Part shown: positions 7,704 to 16,765 of the stretch, one piece after another
Numbering within the stretch: the stretch's first letter is position 1
How the letters are laid out: the number at the start of each line of letters is the position of its first letter
The notes under the pieces: model-generated
Told to the model about the DNA's origin: nothing
What the model saw: only the letters and a program-made list of their open reading frames with translations
The model's database searches: none
Translations under genes and position numbers: made by a program
Origin: Bacteroidales bacterium
GTDB lineage: Bacteria > Bacteroidota > Bacteroidia > Bacteroidales > UBA1556
DNA: 32,584 nucleotides
Direction: 5' to 3'
Assembly: GCA_023145955.1 (NCBI GenBank)
Contig: JAGLDA010000003.1
Span: forward strand, 1-32,584

Positions 7704-8660
7704 ATGAAAGATAATAATTGGGATATAATAGCTAAAGATTTAGCAGGTGAAACTAACGATATTGAAAAGGCTATGGTTATTGATATGAGAAATAGTGATT
7801 CTCATTTTAATAGCGCTTATATTGATTCTGAAATTATATGGAATAGTATAAGTAAGCCAAATATGTTTTTCGATAAAAAACGTATTGTTTATATTCGTGA
7901 TAAAAAAATATTAAAGGCAAAGAAACAAAAGGCTAATAGAATAATAGCAAAAGCATTGCAATATGCTGCTGTTTTTATAGGTCTATTAGCTGCTATACTA
8001 TTTACATATAACGATATTACAAAAGAGATAATTCTAACAGCAGATAATTCTAAAAACATATTGTTACCAGATGGATCTGAAATTACGTTGAATAGCGATG
8101 CTGTAATATCATATAATAATTCATTTTTATTAGGTTTTAATAGAAGAGTAAATATAATTGAAGGCTCTGCCTATTTTGATATATCAAAGCAAAAAGGAGA
8201 TAATTTTGTTGTTAATACAGAGAATTATAATATTGAGGTTTTGGGAACTAAATTTACAGTAGAAAGCAGTAACTACAATACCGTAGTAACACTTAATGAG
8301 GGAAGAATTAAGCTATGTGAATATTCGGCAATAGGTGTTGATGATATTATAATGCTCCCTGGCGATGAGGTTACATTTGGTAATAAAATGACTAAACCCA
8401 ATAAAAGAATTGTAAATACTAATGTGACTAATTATTGGATGAAGACTCGTCTTGATTTTGACGATTATTCTTTAGAGGACTTGAAGCTAATATTTAGAAC
8501 ATATTATAATAAGGAATTAGTACTTAATGAAAGTGAGGTTCAATATAGTAATATAAGGGGCTCTGCTCCAACAGATGATGTTGAACTTATAGTGAAAGCT
8601 CTATCAAGAGTATTTAAGAAAGAATTAGTAATAAAGGAAGATAGTATAATAATAAAATAG
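7704..8660 (+). CDS. FecR-family anti-sigma factor
   Basis: A 318-residue single-pass inner-membrane regulator that holds an ECF sigma factor and passes on the signal from the STN domain of a TonB-dependent receptor (family knowledge). The cytoplasmic part is residues 1-85, with a basic stretch before the membrane helix at about 88-103 (YAAVFIGLLAAILF). The periplasmic FecR domain covers about 110-205 and includes ILLPDGSEITLNSDAVISY, VNIIEGSAYFDI and FVVNTENYNIEVLGTKFTVE. A DUF4974-type domain follows at about 245-317. It lies 5 nt after the C10 peptidase gene and 34 nt before the STN-containing SusC gene. Its likely partner sigma factor is not upstream, as is usual, but at 16065-16658, downstream of the operon. 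Confidence 0.88.
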   Translation: MKDNNWDIIAKDLAGETNDIEKAMVIDMRNSDSHFNSAYIDSEIIWNSISKPNMFFDKKRIVYIRDKKILKAKKQKANRIIAKALQYAAVFIGLLAAILFTYNDITKEIILTADNSKNILLPDGSEITLNSDAVISYNNSFLLGFNRRVNIIEGSAYFDISKQKGDNFVVNTENYNIEVLGTKFTVESSNYNTVVTLNEGRIKLCEYSAIGVDDIIMLPGDEVTFGNKMTKPNKRIVNTNVTNYWMKTRLDFDDYSLEDLKLIFRTYYNKELVLNESEVQYSNIRGSAPTDDVELIVKALSRVFKKELVIKEDSIIIK

Positions 8661-8694
8661 AAAACACAATATAAAACCACTAAACCATAATATT

Positions 8695-11600
8695 ATGAAT
8701 AAAATTTTACTCTTTTTGATTTTTATTTCAATTGGCCTTGCTAGTTCAGCAAATGTTAATGAGGAAATGTATCAAAACAAAAGTATTTCCATCGAACAGG
8801 TTGTTGATGATTTAGAAACTAAATTCGAGGTAATGGTTACTTACGAATCAAAAATCAAATTGTCAATAAATAAAGATGAGGCAAATAAGCTTTTAAGTTT
8901 GAAGAATATCGATTCTGCATTGAAAGAGTTGTCTTCAAGTAATAATCTTAAGTATGAAAAACTTCGTCATGATTATTATGTATTAACAAATACTGTAGAA
9001 AACAAAAAAGAAAATACACCTGAGGCTACTGAAGAGGGCAAGAATAGAGTTATAATTGGTGTTGTGATGGATGATCAAGGAACTACTTTGCCAGGAGCTA
9101 CAGTATATGTTCAAGGAGATAAGTCGTACCACGCTATTACAGATATGGATGGAAATTTTACAATTTCAATTCCTGAAACTGCTACACATTTAGTTTTTTC
9201 ATACGTAGGTTTAGAAGAGCAAGTAGTTGCAGTTTCTACTGCATCTAATATAACTATCACTATGAATACTGATTCTAGAGAATTAGAGGCAGTGGTTGTA
9301 TCAGGGGTAGCAGGTAAAACCTCTAGAAAAAAATTAACGGTAACAGTTGCTCATGTAGATGCTGAAACCTTACAGCGAGTTCCTGCAACTTCTGCATCTA
9401 GTGCCTTACAAGGCAAAGTGGCAGGTGTTTCGGTAAAATCGACTAATGGACAACCAGGATCGGGTAGTACTATTCAGCTTAGAGGAGCGACATCTTTATT
9501 GGGAAATAATTCCCCACTTATTATTGTTGATGGTATAATGGTTCAAACTTCATTGGCAGATATGAACTCTGATGATATTGAGAGTATTGAGGTTGTAAAG
9601 GGAGCTGCGGCTTCTGCATTATATGGCTCTAGAGCTGCTGGTGGTGTAATAGTAATTACTACCAAAAGGGGTAGCAAAACTGAAGAGTCTTATGAGATAG
9701 TATTAAGAAATGAAATCGGTAGTTCTAGCTTGGTAAAAAATATTGAGCAATCGAATCACCACCCTTATAAGTTAGATGGCGAAGGAAAAGGATATACCAA
9801 GTACGAAGGTGTTGTATATGATGATAATGGAAATGTATTAAGTGGAAGTAGAACTCTTACTGACTCTGCTTATAGCGATCAAGCATATTGGAATGTATAT
9901 GATAATCAAGATAAGTTTTTCAAGAACGGTCTTTTTTATACAAATTTTATAGGTATTGCAACAAAAGCAAAAACATCAAATTTGTATTTTTCCTTTGAAA
10001 ATCATCATAATGAAGGAATTATTTATGGTACAGATGGTTATACAAGAAGAAACTATCGTTTCAACTCTGATACAAAAATTGGAAAAAGAATAAAAATATC
10101 TACTTCTAACCTATATATTACCTCGTCTTCTGATAAGCCAGGTTCTAATGGTAGTTTTCATGATTTACTGTTTGTAAATCCTGATGTGGATTTAAGCAAG
10201 ACAGATAATGAAGGTTTATTGATTGTTGATCCTGACCCATGGAGTATTGACGAAAATCCACTTTACCCTTTGGAGTATCGTGATAGAAGTGAGAGTAAGA
10301 GCACTTTTATGACAAGCCTTAATGCTAAAGTTATTATTACCGATTTCTTAAATTGGGATACTAGATATAGTTATGAGTATTTTAATAAAAAGTATAATAC
10401 TTATACTCCAAAAGGATATATGTATGGTGGAGGTGCTAGTCAAGATGGAAGTCTTTATTTAAGCAATTATATAGCTAAAAATCAAACTTTTCAAACTACT
10501 TTGAATTTCAATAAAATTTTTGGAGATTTTATTGTAAAATCTAAATTAAGTTATATGTATGAGGATAATAACTGGGAGAGTTTTAGTGCTACTGGCAATG
10601 ATTTTATTGTGCCTGGTATTCCTCAATTATCAAATACAGACCCAGCAAAATCTTCTTTAGATTCTTATGATGGTGCTGTTAGAGCGATTAATGTTTTTGG
10701 AATTGTAGATGTTGATTATAAGAATAGATATTTATTCTCTGGATTATTTCGTCGTGATGGTTCTTCATTATTTGGAGAGAACGAAAGATGGCAGAATTAT
10801 TATCGCTTGGCGGGTGCTTATAGAATTACTGAGGATTTCAAAATTCCTCATGTAAAAGAACTAAAAATAAGAGCAGCAATTGGTACTTCAGGACTGCGTC
10901 CTGGATACTCATGGCAATATGAAACATATTATATTAATGGTGGTCAAGTTTATCGTGACCAGTTAGGAAATAAAGATTTGAAACCTTCGGAGGCTAGAGA
11001 AGTTGAGTTTGCTGTGGATGCTTTTTTCTTAAAGCGTTTTAATGCAACTGTTAGTATTTCAAATACTAAAACAATAGGTGCTTTTGCAAAGGTGCCATTG
11101 GCATCTCACCTTGGTTACCCTAGTCAATGGCGTAATGTAGGTGATATAAGTTCAGATGTAGTAGAAGTATCCTTAGGAGTTGTTGCTATGAAAGGTGATA
11201 AAGGTAGACTGCATTTTCAACTAAACTATGACAATATTCACCAAAATTTGCTTAGCTTAACAATACCTCCATATTATACTGGCCCTCAAGGCGCCTATTA
11301 TTTAGAGCCAGGTGAAGAATTTGGTATTATATATGGCTATAGATGGCTTACTAGCTTGGATCAAATGGAAGAACAACTTCCTAGTGGCGAAACTATGGAT
11401 ATGTATCAAATGAATAGTGATGGTTATGTAATTCGTGCAGGAACAGAAGGTTCAACTAATGAAAGAGCTATTGCGTATGACCAAGATGGCGACGGTGCTC
11501 CTGATCGCACTAACATAGGTAATGGTAATGCTGATTTTCATATGAGCCTTTCTACTACATATACCTTTAAAGGATTCTCCTTTTATTTATTACTAGATTG

Positions 11601-12003
11601 GAAACAAGGTGGTGATATTTATAATTATACTCACCAATACACTTTCCGTGATGGTAGAGCAATAGAGTTCGACCAATTCGGTAAGGAAGATTCTGAAAAA
11701 AAATCTAATGGATATTATAGCAATTTTTATCAGCAATCTATCAACGATTATTTTATTGAGGATGGAACATACTTGAAAGTTAGAGAGTTATCAGTATATT
11801 ATACTTATAAACCTAAAAAGTATAAGAAATATATTAGAGAAATAAAATTTGGTGTAGTTGGACGTAACCTATTAACATTTACAAACTATTCGGGTTATGA
11901 TCCTGATGTTGCATCAAGTGGAGATTTAACAACTTTTGCTTTTGATAACTTCAGTTATCCTAATTTTAGAACTTTATCAGCATCATTACAATTCAAATTT
12001 TAA
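8695..12003 (+). CDS. SusC/RagA-family TonB-linked outer-membrane receptor with STN domain
   Basis: A 1102-residue TonB-dependent importer that takes up oligomeric nutrients across the outer membrane together with its SusD lid. Domains in order: signal peptide (1-19); STN/secretin-like signalling domain (~25-102, SISIEQVVDDLETKFEVMV onward); carboxypeptidase-regulatory-like domain (~118-195, with GVVMDDQGTTLPGATVYV and DMDGNFTISI); TonB plug (~205-325, with LQGKVAGVSV, LIIVDGIMV and SIEVVKGAAASALYGSRAAG); then a 22-strand-type barrel to the end (LSASLQFKF). The STN domain marks it as a signal-transducing receptor able to act on FecR, which is encoded just upstream. SusD follows after 18 nt. 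The substrate is not directly readable. The peptidase and amidohydrolase neighbours suggest peptides or amides rather than glycans, as with RagAB. Confidence 0.93.
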   Translation: MNKILLFLIFISIGLASSANVNEEMYQNKSISIEQVVDDLETKFEVMVTYESKIKLSINKDEANKLLSLKNIDSALKELSSSNNLKYEKLRHDYYVLTNTVENKKENTPEATEEGKNRVIIGVVMDDQGTTLPGATVYVQGDKSYHAITDMDGNFTISIPETATHLVFSYVGLEEQVVAVSTASNITITMNTDSRELEAVVVSGVAGKTSRKKLTVTVAHVDAETLQRVPATSASSALQGKVAGVSVKSTNGQPGSGSTIQLRGATSLLGNNSPLIIVDGIMVQTSLADMNSDDIESIEVVKGAAASALYGSRAAGGVIVITTKRGSKTEESYEIVLRNEIGSSSLVKNIEQSNHHPYKLDGEGKGYTKYEGVVYDDNGNVLSGSRTLTDSAYSDQAYWNVYDNQDKFFKNGLFYTNFIGIATKAKTSNLYFSFENHHNEGIIYGTDGYTRRNYRFNSDTKIGKRIKISTSNLYITSSSDKPGSNGSFHDLLFVNPDVDLSKTDNEGLLIVDPDPWSIDENPLYPLEYRDRSESKSTFMTSLNAKVIITDFLNWDTRYSYEYFNKKYNTYTPKGYMYGGGASQDGSLYLSNYIAKNQTFQTTLNFNKIFGDFIVKSKLSYMYEDNNWESFSATGNDFIVPGIPQLSNTDPAKSSLDSYDGAVRAINVFGIVDVDYKNRYLFSGLFRRDGSSLFGENERWQNYYRLAGAYRITEDFKIPHVKELKIRAAIGTSGLRPGYSWQYETYYINGGQVYRDQLGNKDLKPSEAREVEFAVDAFFLKRFNATVSISNTKTIGAFAKVPLASHLGYPSQWRNVGDISSDVVEVSLGVVAMKGDKGRLHFQLNYDNIHQNLLSLTIPPYYTGPQGAYYLEPGEEFGIIYGYRWLTSLDQMEEQLPSGETMDMYQMNSDGYVIRAGTEGSTNERAIAYDQDGDGAPDRTNIGNGNADFHMSLSTTYTFKGFSFYLLLDWKQGGDIYNYTHQYTFRDGRAIEFDQFGKEDSEKKSNGYYSNFYQQSINDYFIEDGTYLKVRELSVYYTYKPKKYKKYIREIKFGVVGRNLLTFTNYSGYDPDVASSGDLTTFAFDNFSYPNFRTLSASLQFKF

Positions 12004-12021
12004 TATTGAAAACAGGAAATT

Positions 12022-13500
12022 ATGAAAAATAAGATATTATATATATTTGTATTAGCTCTACTAGCAACTAGCTGTACAAAAGATTTAGAAGTAGAGAATA
12101 ATACTGACCCAAGTATTGAGAATATTTATGGCGATCCAGAGGCGGTTTATGGTGTAACGTCTAGTATGTATTTTAACTGGTATATGCGCGCTCAAACTCA
12201 CTCATGGTCTCCAGCAATGGCAATGATGACTATGGCTGATCAAGGCACTAGCTCATGGATGAATAGTGGAATGTTTGATTTGTCATCTGAGCCTCGCGCT
12301 GAGCTTGATAATTCAGAGAGTTATAAATATCAATATATTTTCAATCATTATTATAAGGAATTATATAATGTTCTTAATACATCAAACGATGTATTAGCAG
12401 TTATCGAAGATGGAATGGAGATTGGTGACCTTGATGCAAATGGCAAAGGTGCAGATACAAAAATGGTGCAAGCAATGTCGTATTTTACGCACGGTATTGC
12501 ATTAGGATATCTAGGGCTTTCGTACGATCAAGCTTATATAATGACAAATACGACTGCCGATCCAGCTTCGGAAACTCCAAAGAATTATACAGAAGTAATT
12601 GATGCAGCTATAGTTTCACTTCAAAAAGCAGCTGATATTTCTAAAGATAACAACTTTATTATTCCTAATGATTGGATTAATGGTAGTGATTATTCAAATA
12701 AAGAATTTGAGCAAATAGCATATTCGTATATGGCTCGATTATTAGCCTATTCTCCTAGAAATGCAAGCCAGAATAGTTCTGTTAATTGGAGTCAAGTAAT
12801 TCAATATGTTGATAAGGGAATAGTTGCTGATTTGGAAATATTTATGGATAATGTAAATTGGAAAAATTGGGTTTATCATTATACTTACGAACGTAAAAAC
12901 TGGGTAATGGTAGATGCCAGAATTATTAATCTCTTGGATAATAATTACCCAAAAAGAATTGCCAATAGCACAGACCCTGGGGTAGCAACTTCTGCTGATG
13001 CTCGTTTAACATCTGATTTTACTAAAGAAAGTGTATGTAATTTTAAGCCCGAACGTGGTTATTATCATTTCTCGTATTATTTATATACTAGATTAGATTA
13101 TACATTCTCAAACCCATCTAATTTCCCAGAAATATATGTTAATGAAATGGAATTGTTAAAGGCTGAAGCTTATGCTCACCTAGGACAACTTTCGCAAGCT
13201 ATTTCGATATTAAATAATAGTAGTAGAAGTTCTCGTGGAGGATTACCTGCTCTTAGCTCATCAGCTACGGAAAAAGAAGTGCTTGATGCTATTTTTTATG
13301 AAAGAGATTTAGAGTTTTTTGTTGCCGGATTTGGTATAGGATTCTTTGATATGCGTCGTAGAGATATGCTTCAAGAAGGTTCTCTATTGCATTTTCCAAT
13401 TCCTTCGAAAGAACTTAATGTTGTTGGTATGCCAATTTATACTTTTGGCGGTGTTGAAAATGCTGATGGTACAGGAACTTCAAATGGTGGTTGGTTCTAA
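12022..13500 (+). CDS. SusD/RagB-family substrate-binding lipoprotein
   Basis: A 492-residue outer-membrane lipoprotein that caps the SusC barrel and captures substrate. The lipobox is LATSC with Cys18 as the lipidated residue. The SusD pattern is clear: an N-terminal helical part with TPR-like pairs, FFDMRRRDML near the end and the closing LLHFPIPSKELNV. The tract EIYVNEMELLKAEAYAHLGQ is also typical. Several aromatic-rich segments (WKNWVYHYTYERKNW) could form the binding site. It is translated from the same mRNA as the upstream SusC. The next gene begins 54 nt further on, with no terminator hairpin between them. Confidence 0.92.
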   Translation: MKNKILYIFVLALLATSCTKDLEVENNTDPSIENIYGDPEAVYGVTSSMYFNWYMRAQTHSWSPAMAMMTMADQGTSSWMNSGMFDLSSEPRAELDNSESYKYQYIFNHYYKELYNVLNTSNDVLAVIEDGMEIGDLDANGKGADTKMVQAMSYFTHGIALGYLGLSYDQAYIMTNTTADPASETPKNYTEVIDAAIVSLQKAADISKDNNFIIPNDWINGSDYSNKEFEQIAYSYMARLLAYSPRNASQNSSVNWSQVIQYVDKGIVADLEIFMDNVNWKNWVYHYTYERKNWVMVDARIINLLDNNYPKRIANSTDPGVATSADARLTSDFTKESVCNFKPERGYYHFSYYLYTRLDYTFSNPSNFPEIYVNEMELLKAEAYAHLGQLSQAISILNNSSRSSRGGLPALSSSATEKEVLDAIFYERDLEFFVAGFGIGFFDMRRRDMLQEGSLLHFPIPSKELNVVGMPIYTFGGVENADGTGTSNGGWF

Positions 13501-13554
13501 ATTAGTAATCACTTTTTGGAATTATAGGGTTTAAAAATTAAAGAATTTCTAGTT

Positions 13555-14802
13555 ATGAATATAAGAACACTAGTATTAATAGTTATTGCTATGCTTATTC
13601 TAAGCATACAATCAATGGCTTGCACGGTTGCAGTAATTTCGGGAAAGTACACTAAAGATGGGCGACCATTATTATGGAAAAATCGTGATACTTGGGCTAT
13701 AAAAAATAAGATTGTTTATTTTAATGATGCAAAGTATGAATATATGGGTCTTGTGAATTCTCACGATTCAAAAGGTAAGAGTGTATGGATTGGTCAAAAT
13801 GAAATGGGCTTTTCTATTATGAATTCTGCATCATATAATCTTAATATTGGAGACACTACTCGTTTGAATGGTCAGGAAGGTAGAATTATTAAAAAGGCAC
13901 TTGCAAATTGTGCTACCATTGAAGATTTTGAGAAAATGCTTGATGAAATGCCCCGTCCAACAAGACTGGAGGCTAATTTTGGAGTAATTGATGCAAATGG
14001 TGGTGCAGCTATGTATGAGTTAAATAATAAAGGTTATGTAAAGTTTGATGCTAATGATCCTACTGTTGCTCCTTTTGGATATGTTCTTAGGGCTAATTAC
14101 TCGTTTACTGGTTCTTTCGGAAAAGAGAGTAGTGGATATATTAGGTATAATACTGTTGACGATTTATTCTATAATGCTATGGCAACAAATACTTTTGATG
14201 CTAAGTTTATAATGCAGGATGTTACTCGTGGATTAAAGCATTCTATGCTTAATATAGATTTATATCAACAATATTCTGATATTCCTGAGAATACTACCAC
14301 ATATACATTTTTTCATGATTTTATACCTCGTAATAGTAGTGCATCATCATGTGTAATACAAGGAGTAAAGAAAGATGAAAATCCTGATTTGAGTACTCTT
14401 TGGTCAATAGTTGGCTTTCCTTTAACTTCAATTGCAATACCTACTTGGGTAAAAGCTAAAGATGCATTTCCTTCTGTATTAAAATATAATGAAGAATATA
14501 AAAATTCGCCAGTTTGTTATGCTGCTTTGGAGCTTAAAAATGAGGTGTTTCCTGTACGTTGGGGAAAGTTTGCGACAAAGTATTATATTAATATTAATGC
14601 ACTTACTAATGCCGATAATACAGGTATTGTGCAAAAAATCAATCCTTTTGAAAATAAAATTTTCGAAGCAGCAGATCTTATTATTGCTGATGCTAGAGCA
14701 AACAATAAACTTGACTTATCAAAGGTGAAAGACTTTTATAATAGTACTGATGAATTAGTACATAAAATGTTTCAAGAAGAGTTTAATATTGAATTAAAAT
14801 AG
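13555..14802 (+). CDS. Exported Ntn-type amide hydrolase (C45/acyltransferase-like)
   Basis: A 415-residue exported enzyme of the N-terminal-nucleophile superfamily, closest by eye to the carcinine hydrolase/isopenicillin-N acyltransferase (peptidase C45) group, which cleaves linear C-N amide bonds. The signal peptide ends SMA just before Cys23, so signal peptidase cleavage would expose Cys23 as the catalytic N-terminal residue. Matching motifs are CTVAVISGKYTKDGRPLLWK and NRDT (Asn43, Arg44, Asp45), then the LEANFGVIDANGGAAMYEL strand pair seen in Ntn hydrolases. The residue before Cys23 is Ala, but the -3 position is Ser rather than Leu, so a lipoprotein is less likely. It probably acts in the periplasm on material brought in by the SusCD pair encoded upstream. 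The next gene starts 8 nt later. The true substrate is unknown. Confidence 0.78.
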   Translation: MNIRTLVLIVIAMLILSIQSMACTVAVISGKYTKDGRPLLWKNRDTWAIKNKIVYFNDAKYEYMGLVNSHDSKGKSVWIGQNEMGFSIMNSASYNLNIGDTTRLNGQEGRIIKKALANCATIEDFEKMLDEMPRPTRLEANFGVIDANGGAAMYELNNKGYVKFDANDPTVAPFGYVLRANYSFTGSFGKESSGYIRYNTVDDLFYNAMATNTFDAKFIMQDVTRGLKHSMLNIDLYQQYSDIPENTTTYTFFHDFIPRNSSASSCVIQGVKKDENPDLSTLWSIVGFPLTSIAIPTWVKAKDAFPSVLKYNEEYKNSPVCYAALELKNEVFPVRWGKFATKYYININALTNADNTGIVQKINPFENKIFEAADLIIADARANNKLDLSKVKDFYNSTDELVHKMFQEEFNIELK

Positions 14803-14810
14803 ATTTTGAT

Positions 14811-15956
14811 ATGCAATACAAATTATTTTTATTAGTAAGTATTATATTTTTATTCTCTTGCGAAAATGTAAATATTAAGAAAGACACTGCAGAGAATGGG
14901 GTGACTAATAATTCATTAGTATTTATTGCTGTTTTTGATGGTAATGGTGCAGGAACAGTTTCTGTTCTAGAAACTATTGAAGCATTACGTATTGATACAG
15001 GAATTATTGCTCATGCAGTAAGTGCTTCTCAAATACTTAATGGAGAATTGGCGAATTATAAAGCTCTAATTATACCTGGTGGTAGCGGAAGTAAGCAGCT
15101 GAATAATATTGGTGAACAAGGGCAGGAAATTATTAAGGAATATGTTGCTAATGGTGGAGGAATAATTGGAATTTGTGCTGGAGCATATATGCTATCTTCT
15201 ACCAGCGGTTATCCAAATATGGACATAGCAAGTTCAGTACATATCGATAGGGAGCATTATAATAGAGGTAGAGGATTGGTTCAATTTGAACTTACAGAAC
15301 CTGGCTTGAAAATATTTCCTGAATTAGAGAATCAGAGTTTGTTTGTGCAGTATTATGATGGGCCGGTGCTTGTGCAAGGTGATACTGTAAATACGTATAA
15401 TGAGCTAGGAAAGTTTGTTACGGATATTCACCCTGATAATTTTGCTCCAAAAGGAATAACTCCTGGTCGTACTTTTTTATTGAATCAAGTATATGGTAAG
15501 GGAAAGGTGTTTATAATGGCTGGCCATCCAGAATCTACTCCAGGAATGCGTTGGCTTGTGCCACGTATGGCTCGTTGGGTATCAAATACAGATATGATTT
15601 CTTATGCCGACCATTGGGTGCGCCCTCAAATAAATGATTCAGCAATTATCTTTAATAGAGAAATGCGTAAATACGAGAAGAAACTTTTTTGGACATTATT
15701 TGATGAAAACGAATCTGAAAAGGTTGATGCTATGGTATCTCTTAATGAATTAAGATCTCGCCCTGCTGTACGTTGGAATATTGGGCTTTTGCGTTCTAAT
15801 AACGACAGTGTACGTCTTATGGCGGCAAAACTTCTTTATGATACAGAGTATACTGCTGCAATTTACGATATAGAGCAAGCTCTAAAGAATGAGAATAATG
15901 AAGAAATAAGGTTTGTTCTAAAGAAATTTATTTTAGACTATAGTGTTAAATATTAG
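14811..15956 (+). CDS. Lipoprotein with class I amidotransferase-like (BPL_N) domain and HEAT-like tail
   Basis: A 381-residue lipoprotein; the lipobox is LFSC with Cys17. Residues ~35-260 have a class I glutamine-amidotransferase-like fold of the BPL_N type. The nucleophile elbow is GICAGAY with Cys122, and AGHPES supplies a candidate His239 and Glu241, so the triad looks intact. YKALIIPGGSGS is the typical strand before the active site. Residues ~285-378 are helical and contain repeats such as VRWNIGLLRSNNDSVRLMAA that look HEAT-like, which may bind a partner. It is the last gene of the run that starts with the C10 peptidase. The reaction is unknown; release of ammonia or peptide hydrolysis are both possible, and the location is periplasmic or outer-membrane. 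Confidence 0.7.
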   Translation: MQYKLFLLVSIIFLFSCENVNIKKDTAENGVTNNSLVFIAVFDGNGAGTVSVLETIEALRIDTGIIAHAVSASQILNGELANYKALIIPGGSGSKQLNNIGEQGQEIIKEYVANGGGIIGICAGAYMLSSTSGYPNMDIASSVHIDREHYNRGRGLVQFELTEPGLKIFPELENQSLFVQYYDGPVLVQGDTVNTYNELGKFVTDIHPDNFAPKGITPGRTFLLNQVYGKGKVFIMAGHPESTPGMRWLVPRMARWVSNTDMISYADHWVRPQINDSAIIFNREMRKYEKKLFWTLFDENESEKVDAMVSLNELRSRPAVRWNIGLLRSNNDSVRLMAAKLLYDTEYTAAIYDIEQALKNENNEEIRFVLKKFILDYSVKY

Positions 15957-15998
15957 ATAATAGCATAGGTTTTGGGGAGGAGTATAGAATGCTATTAT
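15957..15998 (+). terminator. Hairpin after the SusCD-operon genes
   Basis: ATAATAGCAT at 15957-15966 pairs perfectly with ATGCTATTAT at 15989-15998, beginning at the base after the stop codon. The loop is 22 nt and only TTGTTT follows, so it is a modest intrinsic terminator at best. It is placed where the operon should end, before the separately promoted sigma gene. Confidence 0.45.
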
Positions 15999-16029
15999 TT
16001 GTTTAGGCATTATATAATGTAATTATTGC

Positions 16030-16037
16030 TACTTTTG
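16030..16037 (+). promoter_or_regulatory. Bacteroidota -7 motif for the ECF sigma gene
   Basis: TACTTTTG is an exact match to TAnnTTTG. It predicts a start near 16044 and a leader of about 20 nt before the GTG at 16065, so the sigma factor can be made independently of the upstream operon, from the housekeeping promoter type. No TTG element is present at the expected spacing. Confidence 0.5.
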
Positions 16038-16064
16038 TCAGCTAGTTTTATTTAGTTGTAATAG

Positions 16065-16658
16065 GTGATAAAAGATCAGGATATAGTTTTATTTAATAAG
16101 ATAGCAAATGGTAATGAATTAGCATTCAATGCTTTATTTGATATTTATTATGTTGAACTTTGTGATTTTTCTCACCTTATAGTAAAAAATAGAGAATCTG
16201 CCGAGGAAATTGTTGCTGATTTGTTTGCCAATATTTGGATAAAGCGCGGTAATTATTTTGTAAATGACAACCTTAGGGGATATCTAATGCGTAGTACAAA
16301 GAATAGAACAATTTCGTATATGAGAAAAAATAAGATGGAAGTCCTTTCTTTAGATGATGTCTCTAATACCTATAACTATGCCGATTCTGAGCAAACTCCA
16401 GAAAATGTTTTAATCCGAAAGGAAAGTGATGCTTATATAGAAAAAGTGCTAAGCTCTATCCCAGAAAAAAGTAGATTGGTATTTAAGATGCACAGATTTG
16501 AAAGTTTTAAATTCCGCGAAATAGCTGAAATATTAGATATATCTCAAAAGACAGTAGAGAAGCATATGGGTAAGGCCCTTAAAATACTTAGAGGAATGCA
16601 ACATAAATTTCAGATATTCCTTATTCTTTCTGCTGTTAGTAGTTTATTCCATTTTTAG
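16065..16658 (+). CDS. ECF-type RNA polymerase sigma factor
   Basis: A 197-residue sigma-70-family factor of the FecI-like group. Region 2 covers about residues 8-75 (FNKIANGNELAFNALFDIYY, then DLFANIWIKRG) and region 4 about 125-180 (IPEKSRLVFKMHRFE, then REIAEILDISQKTVEKHMGK, a helix-turn-helix). The last ~17 residues are hydrophobic (FLILSAVSSLFHF), common in Bacteroidota members. The start is GTG, chosen because the frame upstream is not conserved-looking and a -7 motif lies 28-35 nt before it. It most likely pairs with the FecR-like protein at 7704-8660 and drives the SusCD operon, although it is placed after the operon instead of before fecR. Confidence 0.9.
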   Translation: MIKDQDIVLFNKIANGNELAFNALFDIYYVELCDFSHLIVKNRESAEEIVADLFANIWIKRGNYFVNDNLRGYLMRSTKNRTISYMRKNKMEVLSLDDVSNTYNYADSEQTPENVLIRKESDAYIEKVLSSIPEKSRLVFKMHRFESFKFREIAEILDISQKTVEKHMGKALKILRGMQHKFQIFLILSAVSSLFHF

Positions 16659-16752
16659 TACCTATACCTGTATATATTACTATACAACACTCTTAAAATC
16701 TTCTTGTTAATAACTATAATTTTTGATGATTTATTATATCATTCAAAGCAAT

Positions 16753-16760
16753 TATCTTTG
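16753..16760 (+). promoter_or_regulatory. Bacteroidota -7 motif at the start of the 7TM-HD gene
   Basis: TATCTTTG matches TAnnTTTG exactly. Its last base is the first base of an in-frame GTG at 16760, so that codon would lie upstream of the transcript start. The next in-frame GTG, at 16766, sits 5 nt after the motif and is the better start, probably giving a leaderless or nearly leaderless mRNA. Confidence 0.5.
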
Positions 16761-16765
16761 TGTAC

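Noticed and set aside
13346..13534. Plus-strand frame overlapping the end of susD
   Set aside because: It is a shifted reading of the conserved SusD C terminus and runs only slightly past the stop.
16760..16765. GTG at 16760 as start of the 7TM-HD protein
   Set aside because: The codon begins with the final base of a TATCTTTG promoter motif, so it would precede the transcript start; GTG 16766 fits better.
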